In this document: in pieces, positions 1 to 8,241 of the stretch
Position numbering within the stretch: position 1 is the stretch's first letter
Layout: every line of letters starts with the position of its first letter
NCBI GenBank assembly: GCA_050018455.1
Contig: JBEKAA010000002.1
Location: forward strand, 128,548-192,547
Length of the DNA stretch: 64,000 nucleotides
Source: RBG-13-68-16 sp050018455
GTDB lineage: Bacteria; Acidobacteriota; Thermoanaerobaculia; Thermoanaerobaculales; Thermoanaerobaculaceae
Reading direction: 5' to 3'
Program-made: the position numbers and the translations under genes
Notes under the pieces: generated by a model
The model's input: the letters and a program-made list of their open reading frames with translations, nothing else
The model's database searches: none
Told to the model about the DNA's origin: nothing

Positions 1-138
1 ATTTCGTCCGGGGCGGCGGCTCAGGCCGCTATAACCGTGGCAAGCCGGCCGGAGAACACGGGCAAGTTGGTGGTGTTCGTCGTGCCCTCGACATCCGAGC
101 GCTACATCTCGACCGACCTCTTCGCCGGGCTCGACTGA
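1..138 (+). CDS. cysK: Cysteine synthase, C-terminal end only
   Basis: The window opens inside a gene; reading frame 1 gives 45 residues ending in a TGA at 136-138. The residues RPENTGKLVVFVVPSTSERY followed by STDLFAGL match the conserved C-terminus of O-acetylserine sulfhydrylase (PLP-dependent, makes cysteine from O-acetylserine and sulfide). The catalytic lysine and the rest of the fold lie upstream of the window, so only the family is supported. The neighbouring gene is on the opposite strand, so this gene ends its transcription unit here. Confidence 0.85.
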   Translation: MSSGAAAQAAITVASRPENTGKLVVFVVPSTSERYISTDLFAGLD

Positions 139-271
139 GGACGCGGGACAAGAGTCAAACGGAAAACGGTAAAGGGAAAACGAGGAGCGCGACGGCAACC
201 CCGTGGGTCGCGTTGGTCTTCGCCTTCCCTTTGACCTTTTCCGTCTTACCTTTCTCTTCTGCGGCTGTTGC

Positions 272-1327
272 TCAGGGGAGTTCGAGGTCCGGTCTCGTCG
301 AGGCGAGGTGGTCGAGCGGCTCGAAATTGACGATGGCGCGCGCCGGCACGCCGCCATGGGCTGCCAACGCCACCGCCGTCTCCTCGAAGGCGAGGTGCCG
401 GGGGTGATGCGCGTCGGACGCGAGCAGGAACCTGCACCCGACATCCCGCGCCAGGCCGAGGAGCGCAGGGTCGAGGTCCTGTCGGCGGGGGAAGCCGTTG
501 ATCTCGATCAGCACCCCGGCAGCAGCCGCGGCAGCGAAGACGACCTCCCAGTTGGCGCGGATCCCCGACCTTCGGGCGAACAGGCGACCGCGGGGATGTG
601 CGAGCGCCCACACGCCGGGCTCCTCGATCGCCCGGACCAGCCTGCCGGTCTGATCCCGCCGCTCCGCGAGGCCCGTGTGGACCGCCGCGACGAGCAGCAC
701 GCCGGACCGGGCCGAGCGCGGGAGGTCCAACCTTCCGTCCTCCAGGATCTCCGTCTCCAGGCCCTGCAGAAGCCACAGCTCATCGCCGTGACGGCTGTTC
801 CACGCGCGCACCGACCGGGCCTGCAGGGCGACACCCTCGGCGTCGAGGCCGTTCACGCATGCGAGGCCGCGGGTGTGGTCCGCCACGACCGCCCACGTCG
901 CGCCGCGCCGCGCGCACGCCCTCGCCATGGCCTCCAGGTTCCCGGCGCCGTCCGAGGCCCGGGTGTGCCAGTGCGCGGCGCCGCGGATGTGCCGGTGGTT
1001 GGGTGCGCCCGGCGAGGCGACCGCGCGCCCAACCTCGGCCGCCGTGAGAAACCCCTGGCGCGTAGCGTTGCTTCGCAGACGGTTGGGGCCCGCGAGTCGG
1101 TGGGCCGCCGCCGAGAGCGCATCCGGCGTCCGGCACGCGCGGAGCATGGCCAGCGCGGGCAGCACCTCGAGCGCTGCCGTCTCCGGAAGCCGGCGCGAGC
1201 CCGCGAGCTCGCGCGGGTGATCGAAGACGGCGTACGCGGTTCGCAGGAGCGCGAGGCGCAGGTCGCCGGTTGGGTGGCTCTCCGCGAGCTGGAAGAGCGC
1301 CTCCGCCAGGTCGGCGTTGGTGATCAC
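272..1327 (-). CDS. PHP-domain phosphoesterase resembling the C-terminal part of PolX
   Basis: The 351-residue product has a helical N-terminal part (about 1-100) and a PHP metallo-hydrolase domain after it. Metal-binding motifs are visible in order: HWHT, ADHTRGL, GLETEI, AVHTGL, AHPRGR and SDAHHP. This layout is that of the PHP domain at the end of family X DNA polymerases, but there is no nucleotidyltransferase (polymerase) domain upstream. It could be a stand-alone phosphatase/nuclease or a split PolX remnant kept as its own gene. The start is GTG at 1327 with no Shine-Dalgarno sequence; a TAGGCT hexamer 6 nt upstream suggests a leaderless mRNA. It lies divergent to polA. Confidence 0.7.
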   Translation of the reverse strand: MITNADLAEALFQLAESHPTGDLRLALLRTAYAVFDHPRELAGSRRLPETAALEVLPALAMLRACRTPDALSAAAHRLAGPNRLRSNATRQGFLTAAEVGRAVASPGAPNHRHIRGAAHWHTRASDGAGNLEAMARACARRGATWAVVADHTRGLACVNGLDAEGVALQARSVRAWNSRHGDELWLLQGLETEILEDGRLDLPRSARSGVLLVAAVHTGLAERRDQTGRLVRAIEEPGVWALAHPRGRLFARRSGIRANWEVVFAAAAAAGVLIEINGFPRRQDLDPALLGLARDVGCRFLLASDAHHPRHLAFEETAVALAAHGGVPARAIVNFEPLDHLASTRPDLELP

Positions 1328-1333
1328 TCGGGA

Positions 1334-1339
1334 AGCCTA
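1334..1339 (-). promoter_or_regulatory. Putative -10 element of the PHP gene
   Basis: On the minus strand TAGGCT is followed by 6 nt and then the GTG start at 1327. There is no purine-rich ribosome binding site in between. The spacing would place transcription start at the start codon. No convincing -35 box is visible, so this rests on the spacing shared with other genes in the window. Confidence 0.3.
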
Positions 1340-1451
1340 CCCCAACCGGGCATGCGCGACCCCGCCCGAGAAGCCGCAGCCAATTTCGAGCGGCCGGGAT
1401 TCCGAAACCGGACGCTCCCGGACCCCGGCCCCGCAAGCCCGGCGCCCGTGC

Positions 1452-1457
1452 TATCGT
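1452..1457 (+). promoter_or_regulatory. Putative -10 element of polA
   Basis: TATCGT is followed by 6 nt and the ATG of polA at 1464, with no Shine-Dalgarno sequence. A normal -10 to start-site distance would begin the transcript at the A of the ATG, that is, a leaderless mRNA. Confidence 0.4.
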
Positions 1458-1463
1458 TCGGAC

Positions 1464-3986
1464 ATGCCACGACTTCTGCTTGTGGACGGGCACTCGAATC
1501 TCTACCGCGCGTTCTACGCGATTCGTGCTGGTCTGTCGGCCCCGGACGGAACCCCCACCAACGCGGCGTACGGCTTCCTGCGGATGCAGCACAAGCTGCT
1601 GCGCGATCTCGCACCCACGCACGTCGCCGTCGCGTTTGACGCCGGGAAGGAGACGTTTCGCACCCGCTTGGACGAGCGCTACAAGGCGCACCGGCCACCG
1701 ATGCCCGACGACCTGCGAGTGCAGGTTCCGATCACCCAGGAAGCCGTGTCACTCCTCGGCCTGGCCGTTCTGGAGGAACCTGACGTCGAGGCGGACGACG
1801 TCATCGGCACGCTGGCCGCCCTGGCCGAAGCCGCCGGCTTTGAGGTCGTCATCGCCTCCACCGACAAGGACCTCATGCAGTTGGTCCGGGACCCCCAGGT
1901 GAAGATGTGGCACACGCGTCTGGAGCGGCTGCTCGACGAGCGCGGCGTCGAGGAGGTCTTCGGCGTCCGCCCTTCCCGGGTCGGCGAGGTCCTGACACTC
2001 ATGGGCGACAGCTCCGACAACATCCCAGGGTGCCCAGGGATCGGCGAGAAGGGCGCCAAGGAGCTCATCGGCAAATGGGGAACGGTCGACGAGATCTACG
2101 CGCACCTCGATGACGTCACGCCCCCCCGCGCCCGCAAAGCGCTCGCCGAGCACCGCGACGAGGTCGAGCTCTCCCGCCAGCTCGTACGCATCCGCACCGA
2201 CGTCGCAATTTCCGAGACCCTCGCCGCGCTCGAGCGCCGAGCGCCCGATGCCGACCGGCTCGCGGACCTCTACCGGCGACTCGGGTTCGGTTCCTTCCTC
2301 GCCGAGCTGGGAGTGTCCGGCGGGGAGCAGACGGCGAACGTGACGCCCGCGCGTGAGATCGGGTTCCCGGAGCTCGGCCCCCTGCTCCGGACGCCGGGCG
2401 CCGCAGTTGCCCTGGCCCCGGATCGGCTCGCAGTGGCAACCGACGCCGGCATCGCCGTCGTCGCCGCCCCGACAGCGAGACTGTGCGAATCCCTCGCACC
2501 CCACCTCGGCGAGGTGTGGTGTCACGACGCGAAAACCCTGATTGCTGCGTTCCGAGACGCAGGGGTCGAGCCGCCTGCGGTGCCGCGAGACACGATGCTC
2601 GCGGGGTACCTGCTGGCCCCGGGCGAAGCCACCGACCTCGCGGCCCTGTGCCGCCGCTACGGCGTTCAACCTCCCGCCGCAATCGAAGCCGAAGAGACTG
2701 CCCGCGCCGTTGCAGCCCTCGCACCTCAACTCGCTCGACGCCTCTCCGAGGAGAAGCTTGACGAGGTGCTCGCCACCCTGGAGCTTCCCCTCGTGCCGGT
2801 GCTCGAGGCGATGGAGCGTCACGGAATTCGCCTTGACTGCTCGCTCCTCGAAGAGTTGAGCGGCCGCCTCGCCAGATCGATTGCCGACCTCGAACGCGAG
2901 ATTCATGCCGAGGCGGGCGGTCCGTTCAATATCAACTCCCCACAGCAGCTCGCCGAGGTGATGTTCGAACGGCGCGGACTGCCGGTGTTGCGCCGCACTG
3001 CGAAGACCAAGGCGCCCTCGACCGACGCCGATGTCCTGGCAGAGCTGGCCGCACGCGGCCATCGCCTGCCTGCCCTCCTGCTCGAATTCCGGGAGCAGAC
3101 CAAGCTCAAGTCCACCTACATCGACGCGCTGCCGAGACAGGTGGCTGCCGACGGCCGTGTGCACACCCGGTTCAACCAGGCGGTCGCGGCCACCGGCAGG
3201 CTCTCTTCGTCGGATCCCAATCTCCAGAACATCCCGGTCCGAACCGAGATGGGCAGGGAGGTCCGGCGCGCGTTCGTGGCCGACCCCGGACAGTTGCTCC
3301 TCACTGCCGACTACTCGCAGATCGAGCTCAGGGTCCTCGCCCACCTCTCGGAGGACCCCGCGCTGCACGACGCGTTCGCCCGAGGCGAGGACATCCACAC
3401 GGCGACTGCCGCCCTGGTGTTCGGAGTCGCACCGGAGCTCGTGAGCCCGGACCAGCGGCGTGCCGCGAAGACCATCAACTTCGGCCTCATCTACGGGATG
3501 GGAGCGTACGCTCTGGCCCGCGAGCTCGGAGTCACGAACGCGCAAGCGCAGCAGTTCATCGAGGCCTACTTCGGGCGGCTCCCGCGGGTGCGTGCGTACC
3601 TCGAAGCCACCAAGGAGCAGGCGCGCTCGACCGGGAAGGTGACCACTCTCTTCGGGCGCGTGCGCTGGATCGCCGGTCTGGACTCCAGGAACGCGCAGGT
3701 GCGCGGCAACGCCGAGCGTCAGGCGATCAACGCACCGGTTCAGGGGACCGCCGCGGATCTCATGAAGCTCTCGATGATCCGACTGCACGAGGAGTTGGCC
3801 CGACTGAACCTGCCTGCTCGGCTCATCCTCCAGGTGCACGATGAGCTCATCCTGGAGGTCGACCAGACCGCTGTCGACAGCGTCGTTGCGCTGGCCAGGC
3901 ACGTCATGGAAGGGGTCGCCAGTTTGCGGGTGCCGCTCCGGGTGGACATCGGAGTAGGGTCGTCCTGGACATCGGCGAAAGGGTAA
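1464..3986 (+). CDS. polA: DNA polymerase I
   Basis: The 840-residue protein is a complete Pol I used for Okazaki fragment maturation and repair. Residues 1 to about 290 are the 5'-nuclease domain (starts MPRLLLVDGHSNLYRAFY). About 300-460 is a shortened 3'-5' exonuclease-like region in which the usual acidic DxE metal site is not recognisable, so proofreading is probably absent, as in Taq polymerase. The polymerase domain follows: motif A with DYSQIELR (D616), motif B with RRAAKTINFGLIYG (about 664-678) and motif C VHDE (about 791-794). An in-frame GTG lies farther upstream, but ATG 1464 begins exactly at the conserved N-terminus. Confidence 0.97.
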   Translation: MPRLLLVDGHSNLYRAFYAIRAGLSAPDGTPTNAAYGFLRMQHKLLRDLAPTHVAVAFDAGKETFRTRLDERYKAHRPPMPDDLRVQVPITQEAVSLLGLAVLEEPDVEADDVIGTLAALAEAAGFEVVIASTDKDLMQLVRDPQVKMWHTRLERLLDERGVEEVFGVRPSRVGEVLTLMGDSSDNIPGCPGIGEKGAKELIGKWGTVDEIYAHLDDVTPPRARKALAEHRDEVELSRQLVRIRTDVAISETLAALERRAPDADRLADLYRRLGFGSFLAELGVSGGEQTANVTPAREIGFPELGPLLRTPGAAVALAPDRLAVATDAGIAVVAAPTARLCESLAPHLGEVWCHDAKTLIAAFRDAGVEPPAVPRDTMLAGYLLAPGEATDLAALCRRYGVQPPAAIEAEETARAVAALAPQLARRLSEEKLDEVLATLELPLVPVLEAMERHGIRLDCSLLEELSGRLARSIADLEREIHAEAGGPFNINSPQQLAEVMFERRGLPVLRRTAKTKAPSTDADVLAELAARGHRLPALLLEFREQTKLKSTYIDALPRQVAADGRVHTRFNQAVAATGRLSSSDPNLQNIPVRTEMGREVRRAFVADPGQLLLTADYSQIELRVLAHLSEDPALHDAFARGEDIHTATAALVFGVAPELVSPDQRRAAKTINFGLIYGMGAYALARELGVTNAQAQQFIEAYFGRLPRVRAYLEATKEQARSTGKVTTLFGRVRWIAGLDSRNAQVRGNAERQAINAPVQGTAADLMKLSMIRLHEELARLNLPARLILQVHDELILEVDQTAVDSVVALARHVMEGVASLRVPLRVDIGVGSSWTSAKG

Positions 3987-3989
3987 GAT
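3984..3989 (+). promoter_or_regulatory. Putative -10 element overlapping the polA stop codon
   Basis: TAAGAT includes the TAA stop of polA and is followed by 6 nt and the ATG at 3996. No ribosome binding site intervenes, so the downstream gene could be made from its own leaderless mRNA as well as by read-through from polA. Confidence 0.4.
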
Positions 3990-3995
3990 GATCGC

Positions 3996-4868
3996 ATGCG
4001 GCGAGCCCTGATCGTCCTGAGCCTGATCGCAAGCGTGCCGGCGTTGGCCCAGAAACCCTGGGAAACTCGTGCGGACCTGCCCGTGCCCGTGCCGGTCGAG
4101 TTGCCGGCAGTGCCTCCCACGAACCCTTTCGCGGCCCCGCTCCTGACGGCCCCGACGCCCGTCAGTACGCCGCTGCGGGAGAAGTTCTCGGGCATGTTCA
4201 CGGTGCTGGCCTCGGTGTACGTCGACGCAGACGGCGGGGCCCGTCGCGTCGTGTTCACCCAGCTGCCGTGGCCCGACCTGGCGGACGCCCTGCGCCCCAC
4301 GATCGCCGCAACTGTCTTCACTCCCGCCCGCTCGTCGGGCGCCGCTGTTCCGGTCTGGCTGCCGCTCGCGATCGATCTTCACGGCCGCGTGCAGGAGGGA
4401 CGCGTCACCGGCCTTCAGCCCGGGGTTCCCGAGCCTGCCGCGCCGCCCGCAGTCGAACCGAGCCCGATTCCCAGCCCTGAGGCGCGGGACCTCGAGCTGC
4501 CCTTCACTCCGACCGAGCGTGTCGACCAACTGCCGAGCCCGAAGCGCTTTCGTGCACGCGTGGACGGCAGATCGTGGCGCCAGGGGATTCACCTCCTCGC
4601 CGAAGTCACCGGCGTAGGCCGCTGTCAGCGGGTCGTCTTCCTCGCGTGTCCCGAAGGGTTGAGGCCATGGCTCCTCGCGTCCATGGCCGAATGGACCTTC
4701 CGGCCGGGTACGACGAAGGACGGGCCCGTGAACGCATGGGTGCAATTGGACGGCGAGATCGAAGTGAAAGTGGGAGACCTGGCGTCCGACGTCCTCAGGG
4801 TCATGCGCCAGGGCTGGTCTCCCCACGCGGCCGCACCAGGCGCCGGCGGTCTCCCTCCCTCCGCGTAA
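3996..4868 (+). CDS. Secreted protein with TonB-C-like repeats, function unknown
   Basis: The 290-residue product begins with a short Sec signal (RRALIVLSLIASVPALAQ) and is probably periplasmic. A proline-rich stretch separates two segments that resemble the alpha/beta TonB C-terminal fold: one near 60-130 (VYVDADGGARRVVFTQLPW) and one near 200-265 (GRCQRVVFLACPEGL, ending in a FRPG element). Such domains often occur in secreted acidobacterial and deltaproteobacterial proteins without a TonB membrane anchor. The gene follows polA by 9 nt and its last 68 nt overlap the 3' end of selB on the other strand. No function can be assigned. Confidence 0.7.
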   Translation: MRRALIVLSLIASVPALAQKPWETRADLPVPVPVELPAVPPTNPFAAPLLTAPTPVSTPLREKFSGMFTVLASVYVDADGGARRVVFTQLPWPDLADALRPTIAATVFTPARSSGAAVPVWLPLAIDLHGRVQEGRVTGLQPGVPEPAAPPAVEPSPIPSPEARDLELPFTPTERVDQLPSPKRFRARVDGRSWRQGIHLLAEVTGVGRCQRVVFLACPEGLRPWLLASMAEWTFRPGTTKDGPVNAWVQLDGEIEVKVGDLASDVLRVMRQGWSPHAAAPGAGGLPPSA

Positions 4869-6702
4869 CGCGCTCCGAGTCGAGCCACTCCAGCACCGGG
4901 ATCGCGAGCTTTCGGGTGAGACCGAAGCGGGCCTTGAATGCAGACACGTCGAAGCCCTCGACCCCCCAGTCCTTGAGAGAGGCCACCACCTCGTCGAGAA
5001 CCTGGCGGTGCAGCACCCACTTGCCGCCGACCCTCGCGAGGCGCTTCTGGTCAACCAGGAAGCGCACCAGTCCCTCCACCACCCTTGGCTCCGCGCCGAG
5101 GGCCCGCGCGACCTCTTCCGGCGCAGGGGCCGCGAAGCCGGCCCTGCGGTAGAACTCCGCGACTCGACCTGCGAGAGCGTCCTCCAGGGGCGTTGCGTCG
5201 GCGGACAGCATCCTTCCGGCGACCTCGCGGACCAGACCGGCACGCCGAAGGTGGTCCAGGTAGAAGTCCCGGAGGGGCCGCGCCGGGGAAGAGAGCAACT
5301 GAGCCACGAACTCGGCACGGGGCACGCCCATGCCGCCTGCTGCGCGGAGGAGTTCGGCCGCCTTCGCTCGCGCACCGGCAACGGCGTCTCGGTGCAGGAG
5401 CTGCAGGGGGCGTGCGTGTGCAACCACGATGGAGCCCTCCGTCACGAGCCTGCCGAGGGCCGACTCGAGGCCCGCCTCTCGCACTCCCATCCGGAGCGAG
5501 AGCTCCGTCGCGGCGAGCCCCCGGGATCCGGCGAGACCTACCCACCGACCGATGGCCGCCGGCGCATCGATCCACGGTCGCGGCAGCGCCGCGAGGCTCT
5601 CTGCCTCTCGTCGAGCCAGCCGAGGCGGCTGGGTGTCCAGCACCTCGCCGCCTCCCACGGTCGTCGCCGGAGAGACCCGCCGCAGGACGATCTTGTCTCC
5701 GGGAGCCGCAAACATGGGATAGACAAGGCGCACGATGACGCGCCCCGAATCTCCCGGACCGATCTTTGCCGGACTCGCCCGTTCGATCCGCGCCAGCCTC
5801 CGCGCCGCGAGCAGGTGGACCCACACCCGATCGCCCTCGGCAATTACGGGAGCCCCTCGCAGCATTCGCACGTCGAGCGCGAGGCGGTGCGAGGGCCTCC
5901 ACTCGTCGGCCTGGAGCAGCTGCTCTCCGCGTGGAACTTCGGCGACGGTCACGCCGGTCAGACCCAGCGCGATCCGTTCGCCGACCTCCGCTTCGTCGCG
6001 GGGCGTACCGTGAACCTGGATGCCCCTGACGCGCGCCCGGGCGCCGCCGGGGAGCGCCACCAACTCGTCGCCGACCCGCACGCGTCCCCAGTTCGCGGTG
6101 CCGGTCACCACCGTTCCGACTCCGGATACCGTGAAGGCTCGGTCAACCGCGAGACGGAAAGGTCGGTGAGGATCCTGCTTCCGGGCCACCCCACGGCTGC
6201 ATTCGAGCACCGCGTCGCGGACCTCCTTGACGCCCTCACCGCTCAGAGCGGAGCAGGTGATCACCGGCGCACCCGAGAGCGGACCGGCGGCGAGGTGAGC
6301 CGCGACCTCTGCCCGGACGGCGTCGAGTCGTACGCGTTCGACCGCGTCCGCCTTGGTCAGTGCCACGACGCCGCCTCGCACACCCAGTACCTCGAGCACG
6401 TCCAGGTGCTCGCGAGTCTGCGGCATGATCCCTTCGTCGGCCGCCACGACGAGAAGCGCGCGGTCGATGCCAGCGGCCCCGGCGATCATCGTGTGGACCA
6501 GCCTCTCGTGGCCGGGGACGTCGATCAAGGAGATCTCGACCTCGCCCAGCGGGTCGACGAGCGGTGCAAAACCCAGAACGAGCGTGATGCCCCTTCGCTT
6601 CTCCTCGGGGAGGCGATCACAGTCAACACCCGTGAGGGCTTTCACGAGTGATGTCTTGCCGTGATCGATGTGGCCCGCTGTGCCGAAGACGACGGCGCGC
6701 AT
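4801..6702 (-). CDS. selB: Selenocysteine-specific elongation factor
   Basis: SelB delivers Sec-tRNA to UGA codons marked by a SECIS hairpin. The 633-residue protein starts with a GTPase domain: GHIDHGKT (10-17), DVPGH (61-65) and TKAD (116-119), with RRGIT as switch I. EF-Tu-like domains II and III follow, and then the C-terminal winged-helix repeats that bind SECIS RNA (about 370-633, with the segment ending near RFGLTRKLAIPVLEWLD). Length is normal. No selA, selD or tRNA-Sec lies in the window. The ATG at 6702 is preceded by TAGTAT and 6 nt, so the mRNA may be leaderless. The last 68 nt are antisense to the preceding gene. Confidence 0.95.
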   Translation of the reverse strand: MRAVVFGTAGHIDHGKTSLVKALTGVDCDRLPEEKRRGITLVLGFAPLVDPLGEVEISLIDVPGHERLVHTMIAGAAGIDRALLVVAADEGIMPQTREHLDVLEVLGVRGGVVALTKADAVERVRLDAVRAEVAAHLAAGPLSGAPVITCSALSGEGVKEVRDAVLECSRGVARKQDPHRPFRLAVDRAFTVSGVGTVVTGTANWGRVRVGDELVALPGGARARVRGIQVHGTPRDEAEVGERIALGLTGVTVAEVPRGEQLLQADEWRPSHRLALDVRMLRGAPVIAEGDRVWVHLLAARRLARIERASPAKIGPGDSGRVIVRLVYPMFAAPGDKIVLRRVSPATTVGGGEVLDTQPPRLARREAESLAALPRPWIDAPAAIGRWVGLAGSRGLAATELSLRMGVREAGLESALGRLVTEGSIVVAHARPLQLLHRDAVAGARAKAAELLRAAGGMGVPRAEFVAQLLSSPARPLRDFYLDHLRRAGLVREVAGRMLSADATPLEDALAGRVAEFYRRAGFAAPAPEEVARALGAEPRVVEGLVRFLVDQKRLARVGGKWVLHRQVLDEVVASLKDWGVEGFDVSAFKARFGLTRKLAIPVLEWLDSERVTRREGDRRRLVRPRGETSPGA

Positions 6703-6707
6703 CCACC

Positions 6708-6714
6708 TATACTA
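6708..6714. promoter_or_regulatory. Overlapping divergent -10 elements for selB and the CYTH gene
   Basis: The 29-nt gap between the two divergent genes contains CTATACTAG. On the plus strand it reads TATACT (6708-6713), 18 nt before GTG 6732 and just before a GGGAGG ribosome binding site. On the minus strand it reads TAGTAT (6714-6709), 6 nt before the selB ATG. One A/T island can therefore serve as -10 for both directions. Confidence 0.45.
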
Positions 6715-6731
6715 GCGGGGAGGGAGTGCGC

Positions 6732-7280
6732 GTGGTCGAGCAGGAGATGAAGATCCCGGTCACCGACTTGACGTCAGCTCGCGAACGCCTGAGGGAGCGG
6801 GGCTGGCGGCGGCTGGCCCCTCTGACGCTGGAGGACAACTGGGTCCTCGACGACGATGGAGGCACGCTCCGAAATAGCGGTCGTCTCCTGAGGGTCCGCC
6901 AGGCAGGACGGAACGGCTGGCTGACGTTGAAGGAGCCCGGCTCGTTCCACGGAGGCGTCAAGAGCAGGGTCGAGATCGAATCACCGGTCGAGAGCGCCGA
7001 AAGGGTGCTGGTCATCCTTGCCGGACTCGGGTTCCGGCCGGTCCGTCGCTACCAGAAGCGGCGCGAGGAATGGGCTCTCGATGAGATGGTTGTTGCCCTC
7101 GACGAGACGCCGGTCGGGAGTTTCGTCGAGGTCGAGGGTCCGGGCGACCGTCTCGCCGCGGCGGCCGTCGACCTCGGCCTCGACCCGCGCTCCGCGGTGC
7201 GGGGCACCTACCTCGACCTCTGGACCGAATACCGCGCGCTCCACCCCACCGCGCCGACCGACATGGTCTTCTCCGAATAG
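6732..7280 (+). CDS. CYTH-domain protein (class IV adenylate cyclase / triphosphatase family)
   Basis: The 182-residue product is a single CYTH tunnel-barrel domain. The hallmark ExExK is near the N-terminus (EQEMK), followed by RLLRVRQAG, LTLKEPG and SRVEIE strands and a C-terminal FVEVEGPG. Members cleave triphosphates (thiamine triphosphate, inorganic tripolyphosphate) or act as CyaB-type adenylate cyclases; sequence alone does not decide which. GTG 6732 is chosen because GGGAGG at 6719-6724 is properly spaced to it, whereas GTG 6726 would be too close. It is followed within 25 nt by the nucleotidyltransferase gene. Confidence 0.85.
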   Translation: MVEQEMKIPVTDLTSARERLRERGWRRLAPLTLEDNWVLDDDGGTLRNSGRLLRVRQAGRNGWLTLKEPGSFHGGVKSRVEIESPVESAERVLVILAGLGFRPVRRYQKRREEWALDEMVVALDETPVGSFVEVEGPGDRLAAAAVDLGLDPRSAVRGTYLDLWTEYRALHPTAPTDMVFSE

Positions 7281-7289
7281 GCCGACCGG

Positions 7290-7295
7290 TATCAT
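7290..7295 (+). promoter_or_regulatory. Putative -10 element that decides the start of the nucleotidyltransferase gene
   Basis: TATCAT overlaps an upstream in-frame ATG (7294) and is followed by 7 nt and a GTG at 7303. The GTG gives the canonical family N-terminus (MKGMLLTAG). The arrangement is best read as a leaderless transcript beginning at the GTG. Confidence 0.45.
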
Positions 7296-7302
7296 GGTGG
7301 GC

Positions 7303-8226
7303 GTGAAAGGCATGCTCCTCACAGCGGGCCTCGGACACCGCATGGAGCCGCTGAGCTCCGCCGTGCCCAAGCCTGCCCTCGATGTCCTGGGCCGCCCGCT
7401 GCTCTCGAGCGCTCTTGCGAACCTTCGCAGGGCCGGCTGCGAGGACATCGTCGCTAACCTACACCGCCACCCGGACCTGGTCGCTGCCGCGGCCCGTTCG
7501 GAGGGGGGCGGCACGATCGTGTTCTCATGGGAGCCGGACCTCCTCGGCGGAGCGGGAGGCGTGGCCGCCGCCCGGTCGTTTCTCGGGGATGACGATGTTC
7601 TCGTCGGCAACGGCGACACGTGGGGGGATCTCGACCTCGCACCGTTGCTCGCCGCGCGTGCGGACGGCGTCGCGGTGCTCGCCCTGATTCCACACCCCGA
7701 TCCGCACCGCTGGAGCTCGATCGTCCTCGGCCCGGACGGGCCGGTGACGCGGTTCCTCGCACCCGGATCGGACGACCCCGCCGAGAGGTTCCTCTTCACC
7801 GGCTTTCAGCTCCTGACCCGCGAGGTCGTGGCGTCGCTGCCCGCCGGACCGAGCGAGATGGCCTCTCTCTGGGACACTCTTCGCCGCAGCCACCGCCTGC
7901 GCGGCGCCGTCGTGAGCGGACGTTGGCGCGAAGCCGGCACGCCTGCTTCGTATCGGGAGCTCGTCGTCGAGTCGCTGGGCGACGGGACGTGGACCCACCC
8001 CTCCGCAACGGTCGAGGGAGGTTGTCGGATCGAACGGAGCGCGGTGGGTGCGGGGTGCGGGGTCGCCCGCGGGGCCACGCTCACGGGCTGCGTTCTCATG
8101 GCTGGTGCCTTTGTCGGCCGCGACAGCGAACTTCGCGACTGCGTCATCGCCGGGCCGGTCACGGTATCCGGAGAGATGCTGGTTGGCACCCTGGTAGTGC
8201 CGCACGGGCGCGTCCCACTTGGCTGA
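7303..8226 (+). CDS. Sugar-1-phosphate nucleotidyltransferase with left-handed beta-helix tail
   Basis: This 307-residue protein would make NDP-sugars from sugar-1-phosphates. The N-terminal Rossmann-type domain carries the nucleotide loop GLGHRMEPL and PKPALDVLG, then GNGDTWGD as the metal-binding GD motif. Near the end GRWREAGTPASY resembles the W.D.GTP sugar-binding site. From about 230 on, hexapeptide-like repeats (SATVEGGCRIERSAVGAGCGV) indicate a short left-handed beta helix. MurU-, GlmU- or mannose-1-phosphate-type substrates are all possible. GTG 7303 is preferred over ATG 7294 because it matches the typical family start. Confidence 0.85.
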   Translation: MKGMLLTAGLGHRMEPLSSAVPKPALDVLGRPLLSSALANLRRAGCEDIVANLHRHPDLVAAAARSEGGGTIVFSWEPDLLGGAGGVAAARSFLGDDDVLVGNGDTWGDLDLAPLLAARADGVAVLALIPHPDPHRWSSIVLGPDGPVTRFLAPGSDDPAERFLFTGFQLLTREVVASLPAGPSEMASLWDTLRRSHRLRGAVVSGRWREAGTPASYRELVVESLGDGTWTHPSATVEGGCRIERSAVGAGCGVARGATLTGCVLMAGAFVGRDSELRDCVIAGPVTVSGEMLVGTLVVPHGRVPLG

Positions 8227-8241
8227 CCCGCAGTCGAATCC

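Noticed and set aside
1749..5423. A 1224-codon open frame on the minus strand opposite polA and the 3' end of selB
   Set aside because: It lies in the strand opposite a clearly conserved polA, has the composition expected of the antisense frame of GC-rich codons, and contains no recognisable domain. Similar long antisense frames occur throughout the window.
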